From contig MU619314.1 of the NCBI GenBank assembly GCA_025201805.1, positions 1 through 64,000 of the forward strand: a stretch of DNA of 64,000 nucleotides, written 5' to 3'. The stretch comes from Parasitella parasitica (lineage: Eukaryota > Mucoromycota > Mucoromycetes > Mucorales > Mucoraceae). The notes beneath the pieces are model-generated. The model searched no databases, was not told the origin of the DNA, and was given only the letters and a program-made list of their open reading frames with translations. Position 1 is the first letter of the stretch. Each line of letters starts with the position of its first letter. Position numbers and translations under genes: made by a program. Shown here in pieces: positions 24,123-34,779 of this stretch.

Positions 24123-26445
24123 ATATCATTTTTTTTTCATGTTTACTTTTTACATAGTGTTTAGATATTCTTTAATAAAATAAAAAAATACAATATCCAA
24201 TATTTACATTCTTGCTGCTTTATATTCTTTGGTCAATATAACCTTGAATCAATACCTTTTTTAAACAGATAATTGTAACTCGAAACTCACAAATGCTATA
24301 AATGTATTCGTCCCGAATATAATATCCATCGATATAAATGTAAACAAAATTGTTGCTAATGTACTCTAGGAATGTGATTAACGGTGGCTTTAGTGAATAT
24401 CTTATTTACGAGTATGAAGATATGTTTCGAACAAGTCAAATGGGATAGTGTCAATCACAGATCGATACTCAAAGCTGAAAGCGTGAAATCACGCAGAATC
24501 AAGCCTGTCAAGCTTTGATCAGCCATTAACGAAAATTCCAAATCAGATGCTTGTTTTGTAATAAGTAAAACTTTGATTCTCTCCATAAAGCAGCAAGCAT
24601 CATTTATCATATTCGCAATAACCGATATGACAGCCATTACACATTTTTGGAAGGAGCGACAAGTGTGGTGGATAAAAGACGTACGCACATTGTCTATGTT
24701 TTTAAGATCGCTGTTCACTGGGAAATCATAGGTGAACTTAAGAAGGCCTGCTTATCACTTTGCGAGGTTTCAACTGGTGGTCTTGCAAGAAAAGGATTGA
24801 CAAACATAAAGAACTGGGCCGGTTCATCAATGACAGTGGCCATCCAACATGCTTCCTCCCTTTACCTGGAAATGAATGGGGAGAGCAATTCCCTGTGCAT
24901 CAATTAGTCTGTTGGACCTTGAATAAAAGCCAGTTTGATTTCGGCAGTCAATGGATAATATGTGCTGATTTAATCTACCTAGTGCTTTTAAAAAAAGCTA
25001 CGATTTTGATGCCCTTCAAGCACTTGATAGAAAATGGGAGGGCACTTTGTGTGTACTCTGCCCCCCCTTCCCCCAAACCCACTTTAGATACATCAGAGAC
25101 GTTTAGTTGAAGCATCTCTTCGAAAACGGCGGGTAATATGTGAAAAGTGCGATGATATAAGTACATATTATCAGGCGCCATTTCTGTGCTCAGATGTGAC
25201 AAACCAAGCACATTTTTTGGCACATTTATCATGTTTTTATAGCATCTTTTACAAGATGCACAAATCAAGAATGTTTGGAGCCTTATCGATTGTGGAACAG
25301 GGACTTCGCGGCGGGTGTTGAACTTTCGGCAAATCAGGCACAGTTACAGACATGAGCCTGGTCGTCCATCCAGATTCCAAAGGCAACATTTAAAACGCTC
25401 TTCTATGAATAACACCAACTTTCCAAGCAAGCATTCCGCTCTACGCTTAATATTAATGGCTGTGTTCTGCCTGAAGGATTGATTACTGGTAGAGTAAACC
25501 ATGATTCAGGTAAATTAAAATTTTTTTTTCGTCCGAAAACTTACTAATGACCTTGAATTGTGTAGAAAAAAAAATTGACATCGTCTTGGTTTAGCCTAAA
25601 AACCTGTAGAACAAAACCTCCTATTTTCTTTTATTTTCGATATTCAAGAAAGAGTGCATATAACCCACATGCATACATAATTTCAATACTTTCTTTATGT
25701 TCTATCGATTTTTTCTTACTTTTCTACATTGCATTTTTGGAGTCTGCCAGGAGAATTTTCTACGGATACTAGTTTACACTGAAGATCTACATATGATAGT
25801 CCTTTTAACAAAATACAACTTTTTGTTTTCAGAGGATAACAAATTTCTTTGTGTGATAAGGCAATAATTTTTAGCACACAATATCTGCATAATATCTTAG
25901 TTTTGAACAGTTGTTGATATAAAAAAGTTCGTTTATAAAAAGGGGCATGCATTTAAAATTCGAAGTTCTACATAGTAATAAGGCTACAAATTTTGTTACC
26001 TTTTAACCCTTTATATGAACCAATTAAATAAACTTATCGTTGGAAGTCGAGCGTTTGAATCTCTCGAAACAGAACGTGGCCTGATAAAAAAAGGTCGTGA
26101 TGGCAGTGGTTTTCATTCTATCTAATGGAAGTAGTGTGGGCTGAAGGGCCCATATGCTATAGTGATACACTCCAAACGTATTGAATAGATAAGTACTGTT
26201 TGAATGTTTGTGCAACTAAATGGCACCTGTTTTTACCAATTTGCATTGTCGAATAAATCCTAATTTGATCAATCTTGCTTGCTCCAAGTACAATAAACAC
26301 TCATATGATAAGGATAAATGCTACTTTTAACATTTGCAGTTACTTGGATTCTTAATCAAATTCCATTCTACTACCACACTTGAATGTGGTAGTGGTAAAC
26401 AAACAACTTGGTCATAAATTCCTGCGCTTTGTTAGCTGTTGCTTT
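24123..26445. other. Intergenic region, unassigned short frames
   Basis: After the ATPase 3' UTR, several frames of 80-116 codons overlap at 24455-25268 on both strands (for example plus 24760-25110, starting MRGFNWWSCKKR). None matches a family I know. They could be a decayed gene. A C-rich stretch lies at 25062-25080. The remainder is AT-rich with nothing recognisable. Confidence 0.4.
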
Positions 26446-26450
26446 GTTTA

Positions 26451-26763
26451 TGTTGTGCCAAAAAGGACCGAAGTTGAGCAATAATCAGACTTGATGGCAA
26501 GTTTTTGCACAATAATGACAAGGAGTAATTATGATATCTCAGGCTATTAACTTACATAATACCAAGTTCAATTTAAACCTATAAAGATGATGAATAGTGG
26601 TAGCATGAAAATTATTTAAGCATTATAGAAAGGATGGCATTTCTTATCAATAAAGGCGTCCTTAGTTCATGTGTTAGATCTATTCTTATAAAGTTCTATT
26701 TTTATATCTAAAGAAATCTACGAATTTTCTAACACATTATGTTCTTATATTCTCTGCACAATA
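26451..26763 (+). mobile_element. Solo LTR, family gamma, copy D
   Basis: A 313-bp element starting TGTTGTGCCA, with direct repeat GTTTA at 26446-26450 and 26764-26768. The right end reads GCACAATA where other copies end in CAACA or TAACA, consistent with a C-to-T change in the last triplet. Shared with the 30813-31105 element are the start, an AGCAATnAT block, ACAATGACAAG, CCAAGTTCAAT, ATGGCATTT and a TTATAAAGTT block. Confidence 0.78.
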
Positions 26764-26811
26764 GTTTACTTACTGTATACGGATCTTCTTTCCAATAAAT
26801 AAGGCTTAATA

Positions 26812-28456
26812 CACTTCAGAAATTATTGGGACATTTTGAAAAAAAATTGGTACAAATTCTGAACAAATATTGGGACAAACCTAATAAATATTGGGACACT
26901 TTTGGAAATTATAATGAGACAAAACTAAATGGGATTTGAGATGAAATCATAATTGATTTCTTCGTTATTCATAACATGTCAGATATCAGAATTTACTATG
27001 AAGATGAAATAAATGCTCCAGTCGATGAGCATGGAAACGAAGCTGTCGAAATGGATGTAGACGACGAAGCCTTCCCTCTCAGCAACATTACCAACTACAA
27101 TACTTACGTTGGTAGGAAACCACCTGAAAGAGACTTGACCACAGTAAAGGAGAAAAAGATTAAAGATAATAAGAATGAACCCAAGACTGAATACAACAGC
27201 TACACAGACAAAGACAAAGCAAGATTTTTTATCCTTATCTACGACCATGGCATGAATCCTAATCAAGCTTGGAAAGCGCATGGTCATATATCAAGGACAA
27301 CCGCTTATAGATTGTGCGCAGAGGATCAAAGAAAGGTTAACAAAGAAATTGAAGACGATGAAGAGCCTTCAGTTAAGAGAGCAGGTCGACCAAAACTATT
27401 GAACGAAGACCATACGAAGCACCTAAAAAAAGAATTTAAAGATAATCCATCAGTAACGATCGAACAAGCTCAAAAGAGTCTTAGGGCTTTCTCAGGTTTG
27501 ACTATCAGCCAAACGACTATTTACAGCTATATGACCAATGATCTTGCCCTGACATTCAAGAAAGCTCATTTCCATTCCAAAGAAAGAAACTCGCCAGAGA
27601 ACATTCAAAACCGGAATGACTGGGTGGTCAAATGGAGCCAAACCGGCATAGATTACATGTCCAACTGTGTTTTCATTGATCAGTCAGCCTTCCATATCAA
27701 CCTGAAGCGAACAATGGCTTGGTCAGAGAAAGGAACTCGAGCTGAAGTGCCTGTCCCTCAAACAAGAGCGAAAACTACCACTATTCTTGGTGCAACTAGC
27801 GTGTGGAGGTGTTGAATGTTTAAGTGAGGCTGCCTGGAACATCCAACAAGAAAAAAAAGTCGGCTGGCACGTCTTCTGGAAAAGCAACAACAACTATGGG
27901 TACTGTAACTGGCCATTACTTTAATTTTGTTGCGAAAACGATGGACATCATGGACCAGCATGAGCAATTCAAAGATTTTTATCTTATTATGAACAATGCA
28001 CCTATTAATACAGCTAAGGATATTGAAAGGTATATCATTCAGCGAGGTTACAGATGTGTTTACCTCCCACCATACTCCCCTGAGCTTAATCCTATTGAGC
28101 AATTCTGGCATGTGGTCAAGAGTAAGCTCAAGAGGGAGAGGCTCTTAAAAACTGAAACACTTTCGACCAGGATTACCGATGCATGCAATGATGCATTGTA
28201 CAGTGATCTTGAAGGTTCTGCTCGCTACTCTGTTAAGAAATTCGATGTTTGTTTAGTGAAAGAGCCTTTGTAATAAATAAATTTTACTTGTTCTGAAAAT
28301 GTCTCAACGTTTTTTCCAAAAGTGTCCCAATATTTATTAGGCTAATGTCCCAAATCATTTCTAGATTTGTCCCAAATTTAATGATATGTCCCAATAGTTG
28401 TTCAGAATTTGTACCAAATTTTTTTCAAAATGTCTCAATAATTTCTGAAAATAGTG
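26812..28456 (+). mobile_element. Tc1/mariner-type DNA transposon, inactive
   Basis: About 1.65 kb bounded by TA dinucleotides at 26810-26811 and 28457-28458. Long terminal inverted repeats start CACT and share TCAGAAATTATTG, GGTACAAATTCTGAACAA and AATATTGGGACACTTTTGG. The inverted repeats carry repeated TTGGGACA words, about 4 at the left and 6 at the right; the right arm has about 42 extra bp with two more of them. The transposase inside is broken, so the element cannot move on its own. Confidence 0.92.
26976..28273 (+). pseudogene. Tc1-like DD34E transposase, broken
   Basis: Two frames, 26976-27815 and about 27824-28273, are parts of one transposase. The first has an acidic N-terminus, a helix-turn-helix region (NQAWKAHGHISRTTAYRL, then GRPKLL) and the first catalytic Asp in CVFIDQSAFH. 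The second holds the other two catalytic positions. The second Asp is replaced by Asn (LIMNNAPIN), and the Glu is kept in NPIEQFW with 34 residues between. The frames are separated by stop codons and a frame change near 27813-27823. So there are at least two independent disabling lesions. Confidence 0.9.
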
Positions 28457-28557
28457 TATGCTGTGTTCAAACTAAAGGTACATACCTATGGATAATAACG
28501 TTTTAATAAATTTGAATCTTTATGGTTTACCAAAATGAGAAACTATTACAACAAAGC

Positions 28558-29230
28558 TGTTGTGAATTAGTCAGGTGAAGACATCGTTTATTACGTGTAA
28601 AATATGATTGTTATATCCATAGAATACCATGGTTACCACTATTTCAACTCAGTTGTCATGGCAACCGTTCCTGATCGGATCTAAGGTTAAATGGCATCGA
28701 TTATTCTATCTAGTAAATAGAAGTATTCAATAGAATGTCTTGTATAATAAACCATCTATTTGGGTTCTACTTATTCTAAATTGCGAAAAGCTCAACTTAT
28801 CGATGAATGATTCACATTCATAAGATTAGCTGATTAAGTATAGAAATAGGTCTTGCTCTGACTACTACTGTGTTATAATCTTGTTTGGCAACTAATTGTC
28901 AAACATGACCTGATTGTATTTTATAGATTGTTTTAGATAGATTTATTCTAATATAAATAGACAGCTTCTTGTCAATCAATAAATCAATAGTTTTGTGTCT
29001 GGTAAATTAAGTCTTTATTACTTTCTTATATTCTTTATATCATATACAATCACCTGCTGTGTTCAATTTCGAGACCTGGCACAACAATGATGGTTTATAC
29101 TCTAGTGGACCTACTGATAGGAGGGTAGCGTGTAAGAGTAGTATGACATGGTGTCATTTAGAGAATGTGGCGATATATTGTATATATTTTCTATGACCAT
29201 ATGATGTTAACTTAAGAATATTTGCAATGG
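28558..29230 (+). repeat. Repeat family delta, copy 2 (interrupted)
   Basis: Left part 28558-28608 starts TGTTGTGAATTAGTCAGG. The right part from 29092 continues GGTTTATACTCTAGTGGACC and a GACATGGTGTCATTTAGAGA block shared with copy 1. It is split by the beta solo LTR with an ATGAT duplication. The right end fades at about 29230 and was not fixed. Confidence 0.65.
28609..29086 (+). mobile_element. Solo LTR, family beta, copy E (nested)
   Basis: A 478-bp element starting TGTTATATCC and ending TGGCACAACA, with direct repeat ATGAT at 28604-28608 and 29087-29091. It resembles the element at 16005-16350. Removing it rejoins the delta repeat exactly (AATATGAT + GGTTTATA), which confirms the boundaries. 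Confidence 0.87.
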
Positions 29231-30794
29231 AATGGTATAACTAAAAGCGCATAACTGAAAAAAGAAGACTCAAATGTCACGTATAGTCAATTCATGCCAT
29301 TCGAGTTCGCATAACATATAAAGTCATATAAATCAAATCGAATTACAAATACAATTTAAGACCTTATCAATGAATGTCGTGTGAAGGAAAACACTCCTGA
29401 TCAAAGTGCTTTCCCTTACACAATAGACATTCAGAATAAGAATAATGATGACAAAGATATCAATTATGGCAGCTCGTCATTCAATGAGTTTTTCCCATCA
29501 TTCTAGATAAGGATATCTTTAACACAATAACTAAAGTATGACGATAGCCATCCTAACACGGCCAACCAATATTACGCGAATCTCCATCAATGGTGAAAGC
29601 ATTCAGCATAATTTGCTTCTCCTTAAAACCTAAAATTAAACAACGACAAATTAACGCATTGACTCTAGGATCATGAGAACTGATATACAACAATTCAAGT
29701 CCTATAAATACTAAGATGTTTTTCTCTAGATAAAACCTCAGTATACTTTTATAATAAAGAACCCCTAACTTGATTATAATTGTAATTTCATATCGCTTTT
29801 ATTTTTACTTCTTTTTTATTTCGTAAATCTTTCAAATTTACTGCAATACATTCCTAAATTTCAACTGCATACGAAAAATGAAAAATTGTTTCGCTGTGAT
29901 TCAGATTAGTTACGGGTAAGAAATATAATCAGGCTATTGGGAGAATTGTATAAAAATCTGCTTGTCGCACTACCATATTGCAATATTTGTATTGAATTCT
30001 AATGATACAAGTTTTACCAAAATAACAAAAATGGTCAAAGTAGCATGCTCATATTAAATATTTTTTTGCTGAAAACAAAAATCACATATCCACAAATTAG
30101 TAGAACCAAATTATTATTTAAATATAATCCTTGGTTATTAACAATATTATCAAGCTGCTGTTAGGATAGCCATATATTATATGTGCAGCGAAACGCAGTA
30201 AAAAAAGTGTAAAAAAGCAAGATACGATTAAAATCCTTCTTTATTTTGAAAGTAGATTGAATGTGCAATAAGCTGTTATTTTACATCTCTATTTATATTA
30301 TTTGGGTGTCGTCTTACTAGCAGACAATTGTTTCGTTATTTCTTAACGGTTCCATTATTCTTTATATGTTGTGTTGTGAATTCTAATCAGCCGTTCTGGC
30401 TTAGTACTATACTATCATACTACTTGGGTTGATTAGAGATGGTCATTCATCAGGTCAATAGAATAATTCTATCGTAGCTATTCTAATCTTACGTGAGTGT
30501 GAATATTATTGAGTTGTTTATTGACGTTGTTGATTAACGATGAATCAAGGACGGCATTTGAAACATAATTCTTATTCATGCGATTAGGAAGCTTTCATTG
30601 TTTGATGAATTGTTCCTTTTCAGGCTTTAGTTTGTGGCACAACATGCTATTTTGACATATGTCAATTTCTATGCCTGCTATATTTGTTTATTTTTGTAGT
30701 CATAGCTTCTATTGTTGAGAAGATGACAATATTTTATGATGGGAATCTAGTCTTGTTCACTTCAATATGAATGAGAAATTGTTCAACAAATGAT
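29231..30794. other. Gene-poor AT-rich DNA
   Basis: About 1.5 kb between delta copies 2 and 3 with no open frame of note and no recognised RNA gene. It is probably old repeat-derived DNA. Confidence 0.4.
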
Positions 30795-31335
30795 TTGGAT
30801 TTGAATTGATCATGTTGTGCCAGAAAGGCATGAGATTAAGCAATTATTAGATTGTTAATTGTCTGTATACAATGACAAGAAATAAGCTATTAATGTACAA
30901 TAGAACATGTAATAAACTTGGTACCTACCAAGTTCAATGTTTTACCATGGTGACAAATATTGTTATAATATATATAATCTAGTATAAAACGATGGCATTT
31001 TTTTTTTTTTAATAAGGCTATTAGTTTTTGTGTCTGATTTTATTTTTATAAAGTTATACATTTTTTTTTTAGCAGATTATATCTATATATCCTCCACGCA
31101 TAACAGATCAGGTAAAGATCTCGTTTATTAGATGAAAAATATGATGGTTTATATACTAGTGAACCTAAGTGAACTGATGGGAGGGGATAAGGTGTAAGTG
31201 TGAGATATAGTGTAATTCAGAGAAAGGGATGATAGATTGTTATCTCTCATTGTCTATGATCTACTGAAATATATTCCTGGATTGTGTTCAGTATTTAGCT
31301 TGATTTTGACTTCCGGTCGGAAAATTGACGCATCA
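30795..31335 (+). repeat. Repeat family delta, copy 3 (interrupted)
   Basis: Left part about 30795-30812 (TTTGAATTGATCA). The right part 31106-31335 holds GGTAAAGATCTCGTTTATTA, GGTTTATATACTAGTGAACC and TTGACTTCCGGTCGG and ends near GACGCATCA. It is split near its left end by a gamma solo LTR. Confidence 0.68.
30813..31105 (+). mobile_element. Solo LTR, family gamma, copy F (nested)
   Basis: A 293-bp element starting TGTTGTGCCAGAAAGG and ending CATAACA, with direct repeat GATCA at 30808-30812 and 31106-31110. Related to the element at 26451-26763. Removing it joins TTGAATTGATCA to GGTAAAG, matching the start of the delta family. Confidence 0.85.
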
Positions 31336-31661
31336 AACCATTTGCAAGCTTTCATTTCTAGTTTTTAACAATTATACGCATTGTAATTTGAAAAATTTCA
31401 AAATATGGAGTAATTATTCCTTGTTATAATTGCGAATTTGTGATAATTTGAGAAAAAGCGAACCACATCATGGTATGTTTGTAGGCAGGAACTTTGGCCA
31501 GGTATGTGTGTATACCGTACCTTAAAAATCGTGTATTGATTAGCTATGCAATAAAACATAGTGAATAAGGGTAGTAAAAATCATTATTATCAAGTGCAAA
31601 AAGACATTCGAGCGTTTATATATGTAAGGAAATGAGGAGATGATATTTGTTATAAATAGAA

Positions 31662-33580
31662 TTAATGTTGAGCAGAATTCATGGCAGATGCTAGACTTTG
31701 TATAGTGCACAATGCTATTTTGATATTTTTATAGTCAGGATGAGTCGATTCGGTATGTTTTTGAAGATCTATAAGTTTTTGAAATTTTCATTATATACCA
31801 TTCTTTAGAGATAGAATTATTATGTAGACATATACATACCTGTCAACAGAAGACCATAGCGAGTAACTCGTTGAATAGGAATGATTAAATATTCATCCAG
31901 TGTGAACTGCCTCGTTTCTTTCTTCAATGATAGTTTTTCCTCGTATAGTTTGTAGCCCTTGTTGTTTTTTTTCTGGTCTAGTAACTTTTTGTTGGCCTCA
32001 TAATCCAAAGCACATCTTAGAAATGTTACCAAGAATTCAGTCATCTCCCGCAAAGCCACCCCAATGCTTGGTTGATCACTAGTCTGATCATTTGCACCAT
32101 GGACATTATCTTTGCAAGGTATTTTATCTACCTGAAACTCCCTTAAACGACGAATTAATGTAGCCGAAAACGCCATAAGATCTTCAAGATTTGCAAACAA
32201 GTCCATATCAGTTGGACGAGCTAAAATGCTACCCCTTTCTAATGCCAGCGTCAGTGGATTACAAAACATCTACAAAAAATTGTGTTGGGAAAAATTTATA
32301 TATTATCTTTGATCAATATGTACCACTTTTGAAAAGTTCAATTGGTTCCAAAATGTGATTTCAGTTGTATAGAACTCTTGAAGTATAAAGCGCCTAGTCA
32401 AGAGATATCTCGCTTTTTTGGCTGGAGACTGGAAGTTAAAAAATAAGTAATGCATATTTGATTCATTTTTGAAAGAAATACTTGCAATAATATTATCCCT
32501 TTGTTGGACAGAAAAGAAATGATTTAACGCTATTAATAATTGGGTTTGCCATTCGTTTAAAGCTTTTTGTTCAGTCTTTAGGTTGTGCCTATGCTTTGGC
32601 TTTGTCGTCCTTGGTTGAATATTCCTGAAGTCCAATACGAGTTCATTGGTATCTGGTACGTACACACTAATTAGTGTATTTTTGTTATCTGTTTTATTTT
32701 TCGATAAAGGCGGTGATGAGGGAGGTGCTGAGGAAGATGATGATGGTAATGATGATGTTGAGGTGGATGGTGATGGCAATGGTTGAAATGTACCACCCTC
32801 CGTTGAAACTCCCTTTTTCATATTGAGCGGTTGAATAGGAATGATGGATAGAAGTTTTCTGCATTTGGATCTCGGTAGAGTTTTCACAGTTTCATCATGA
32901 TAAGATCCTTGATCATCATATTCTGGACAACTTTGTCTTCTTAGAGCCAAATCATCGTCTTCTAATTGAATAGCATCATCTTCAAGACTAACAGTCGATG
33001 TAGAAGATACAGAAGACGATTTTTTGTGATGAAAGTTCCACTCATAAAATGGAAGGATATCAGAGTAAACACTCGAGCTTCTTCTACTTGCAACAGGTGT
33101 AACTGGAGTGCTTATTGAATGACTGACATCATTTTTCCATGACAACATCGCTGTTGAATCTTTCAAATTTGTCGACCAGTCTAGGTTAAAGAGGAGTTGT
33201 GGCGGCGGTTCTGGAGGTTCCACTAATCCAGGTTTGAGGCCACCAAAACCTCTTCTAGGTGGAGTTGATTGTTGTCTCTTTAGGGTCATACGAGGTAATT
33301 GAAACCATTTCTTCTTATTATCGTAATGATATGAATGTCTGTGAGTATTTTGCTTCAGATCTGGAAACGACTGATGGTATGTAGATAAGCTATCATAAAT
33401 TGCACTCTTTGATCTTTTATGTTGTTCGACGGGTGATGTTGAACAGTAGAAATCTTGATTTTTATTGTAGTGTTTAATTGAGTTGGTAGATGTCAAATGA
33501 TCTTTAGTTGCTTCCTCATCTTCATGCCATTTTGATGTGTCAATTTCAAGTTTTTCAACTTTATCTATGATGGCTTCCAT
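31662..33580 (-). CDS. Dbl-homology RhoGEF without a PH domain
   Basis: Guanine-nucleotide exchange factors of this family activate Rho-type GTPases. Exons: 33580-32324, 32269-31840, 31768-31662 (597 aa). Residues 1-340 are low-complexity, rich in Ser, Pro, Lys and His. A folded segment (about 290-390) precedes the DH domain. The DH domain shows the helix-1 pattern ILQEFYTTEITFWNQL, DLFANLEDLMAFS, FLRCALDYEANKKLLD, the conserved IPIQRVTRYGLLL and a last helix HPDYKNIKIALCTIQSLAS. The protein stops right after it (MNSAQH), with no pleckstrin domain, unlike nearly all Dbl-type GEFs. Exon 3 was found by matching the expected last DH helix; without it the frame would end at 31820. Target GTPase unknown. 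Confidence 0.82.
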
Positions 33581-34005
33581 TCAATATACAGTACCGATAA
33601 ATGTAATATGTAGTAGAAGAGGATGAAAGAGGTGTCAGAATCAAATGTTAAACGTATTAAAAAAGATTTAGGTTTCATATTTACGAGTCAAATTCAGTAA
33701 TCTTTCTTGGATCGTGAAGGCATTTTTATCTCCATTTGAACCTAAGAAGCGCATATGTATGCATATTATCATGGATTATTCTTTGGGAATTCATAAAGCC
33801 TCTTATGTCAATAGAAAATAAGCCAAAGCAACAGCAATTTATACATGTTCATTAAACAAGTAGCGTAATTGTTCACCCAATGCTTCTTTTGGAATGAAAA
33901 TCAAACTCCATTGTCTGTACATTTGATATGAATGTTCTTAATTTTCACCCCAGCTCTCCTTCTCTTTTATTCTTTTCTCAAAAAAAAAAACCCCCTAATA
34001 TCAGC

Positions 34006-34761
34006 ATGTCAAATATATTGAAAATAGTCGTTTCAATTAGACCTGCAATTCGCTTAAGCGCCCCTTTGAGATGTGCTGTTATTAAACCATCAGCTCAACA
34101 CTTATTAAACAGATGTAAGTCGTTCGATTGAAACCTTGAGGCAAAAAGCTGAAATATATTTTAGCTTTCTCGGCTAATTTTCCCAAGTTTGACAGACTTG
34201 CTGATGCTGAGGAACAAATTAAAATTGGTGCTGACTACATGAACAAGGGTTCACTTGACATGGTAAAAAGGCATTTAGCAATACCCCGCCCCCCTGAATT
34301 ATTCTATTCACATTGACATAGGCTATGAATAGCTTCCACAAAAGTGTCCAAGCCGCTCCTAGTGGTGCTGGTTACTTCAATATTGGCGTATGTTATTTTC
34401 AAATGGGTACCTAATATATGCATGTTGTGTAAACCATTGTGATTTATCAAATTTTATAGGCAAGCACAAGGACGCTATCGAGTCTTTTAAACGATCATTA
34501 TATTATACTCCTAACTCAGCAGATGCTCATACCAACATTGCTTCAGGTTATTTAATGCTGAAGGACACAACGAATGCCATCAAGCATTTAGAGCAAGCAT
34601 CTAATTTTAACCCACTAGATGGCGAAGTCCAATACAACCTTGCCTGTGTCTATGAAGCTGTTGGTAGATTGCAAGATGCTAAAATCAGGTTCGAAAGAGC
34701 TGGGCTAATGGGGATTGATAGAGCAGTTACAGCCTTGGAAAAATTGAAGAAAAAGTTGTAA
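34006..34761 (+). CDS. Small TPR protein, probably mitochondrial
   Basis: Exons: 34006-34114, 34165-34262, 34322-34406, 34460-34761 (197 aa). The first 36 residues are basic, Ser/Leu-rich and free of acidic residues (MSNILKIVVSIRPAIRL), like a mitochondrial targeting sequence, followed by a FSANFPKFD start. Residues about 50-190 form tetratricopeptide repeats with the usual A..N.G/Y pattern (AGYFNIGVCYFQMGKHKDAI, ADAHTNIASGYL, GEVQYNLACVYEAVGR). The partner protein is unknown. It converges on SEC15: the stop codons are 18 bp apart and an AATAAA overlaps its own stop region. Confidence 0.75.
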
Positions 34762-34779
34762 AATAAAGTAGCTTTTTAT

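Noticed and set aside
24455-25268. Overlapping frames of up to 116 codons as protein genes
   Set aside because: They compete on both strands, have no recognisable domain and no convincing splice structure.
31820-31840. An early stop truncating the RhoGEF DH domain at QRVTRYGLLL
   Set aside because: The stop lies in a GTATGT...TTATAG intron; the next exon (31768-31662) encodes the missing last DH helix.
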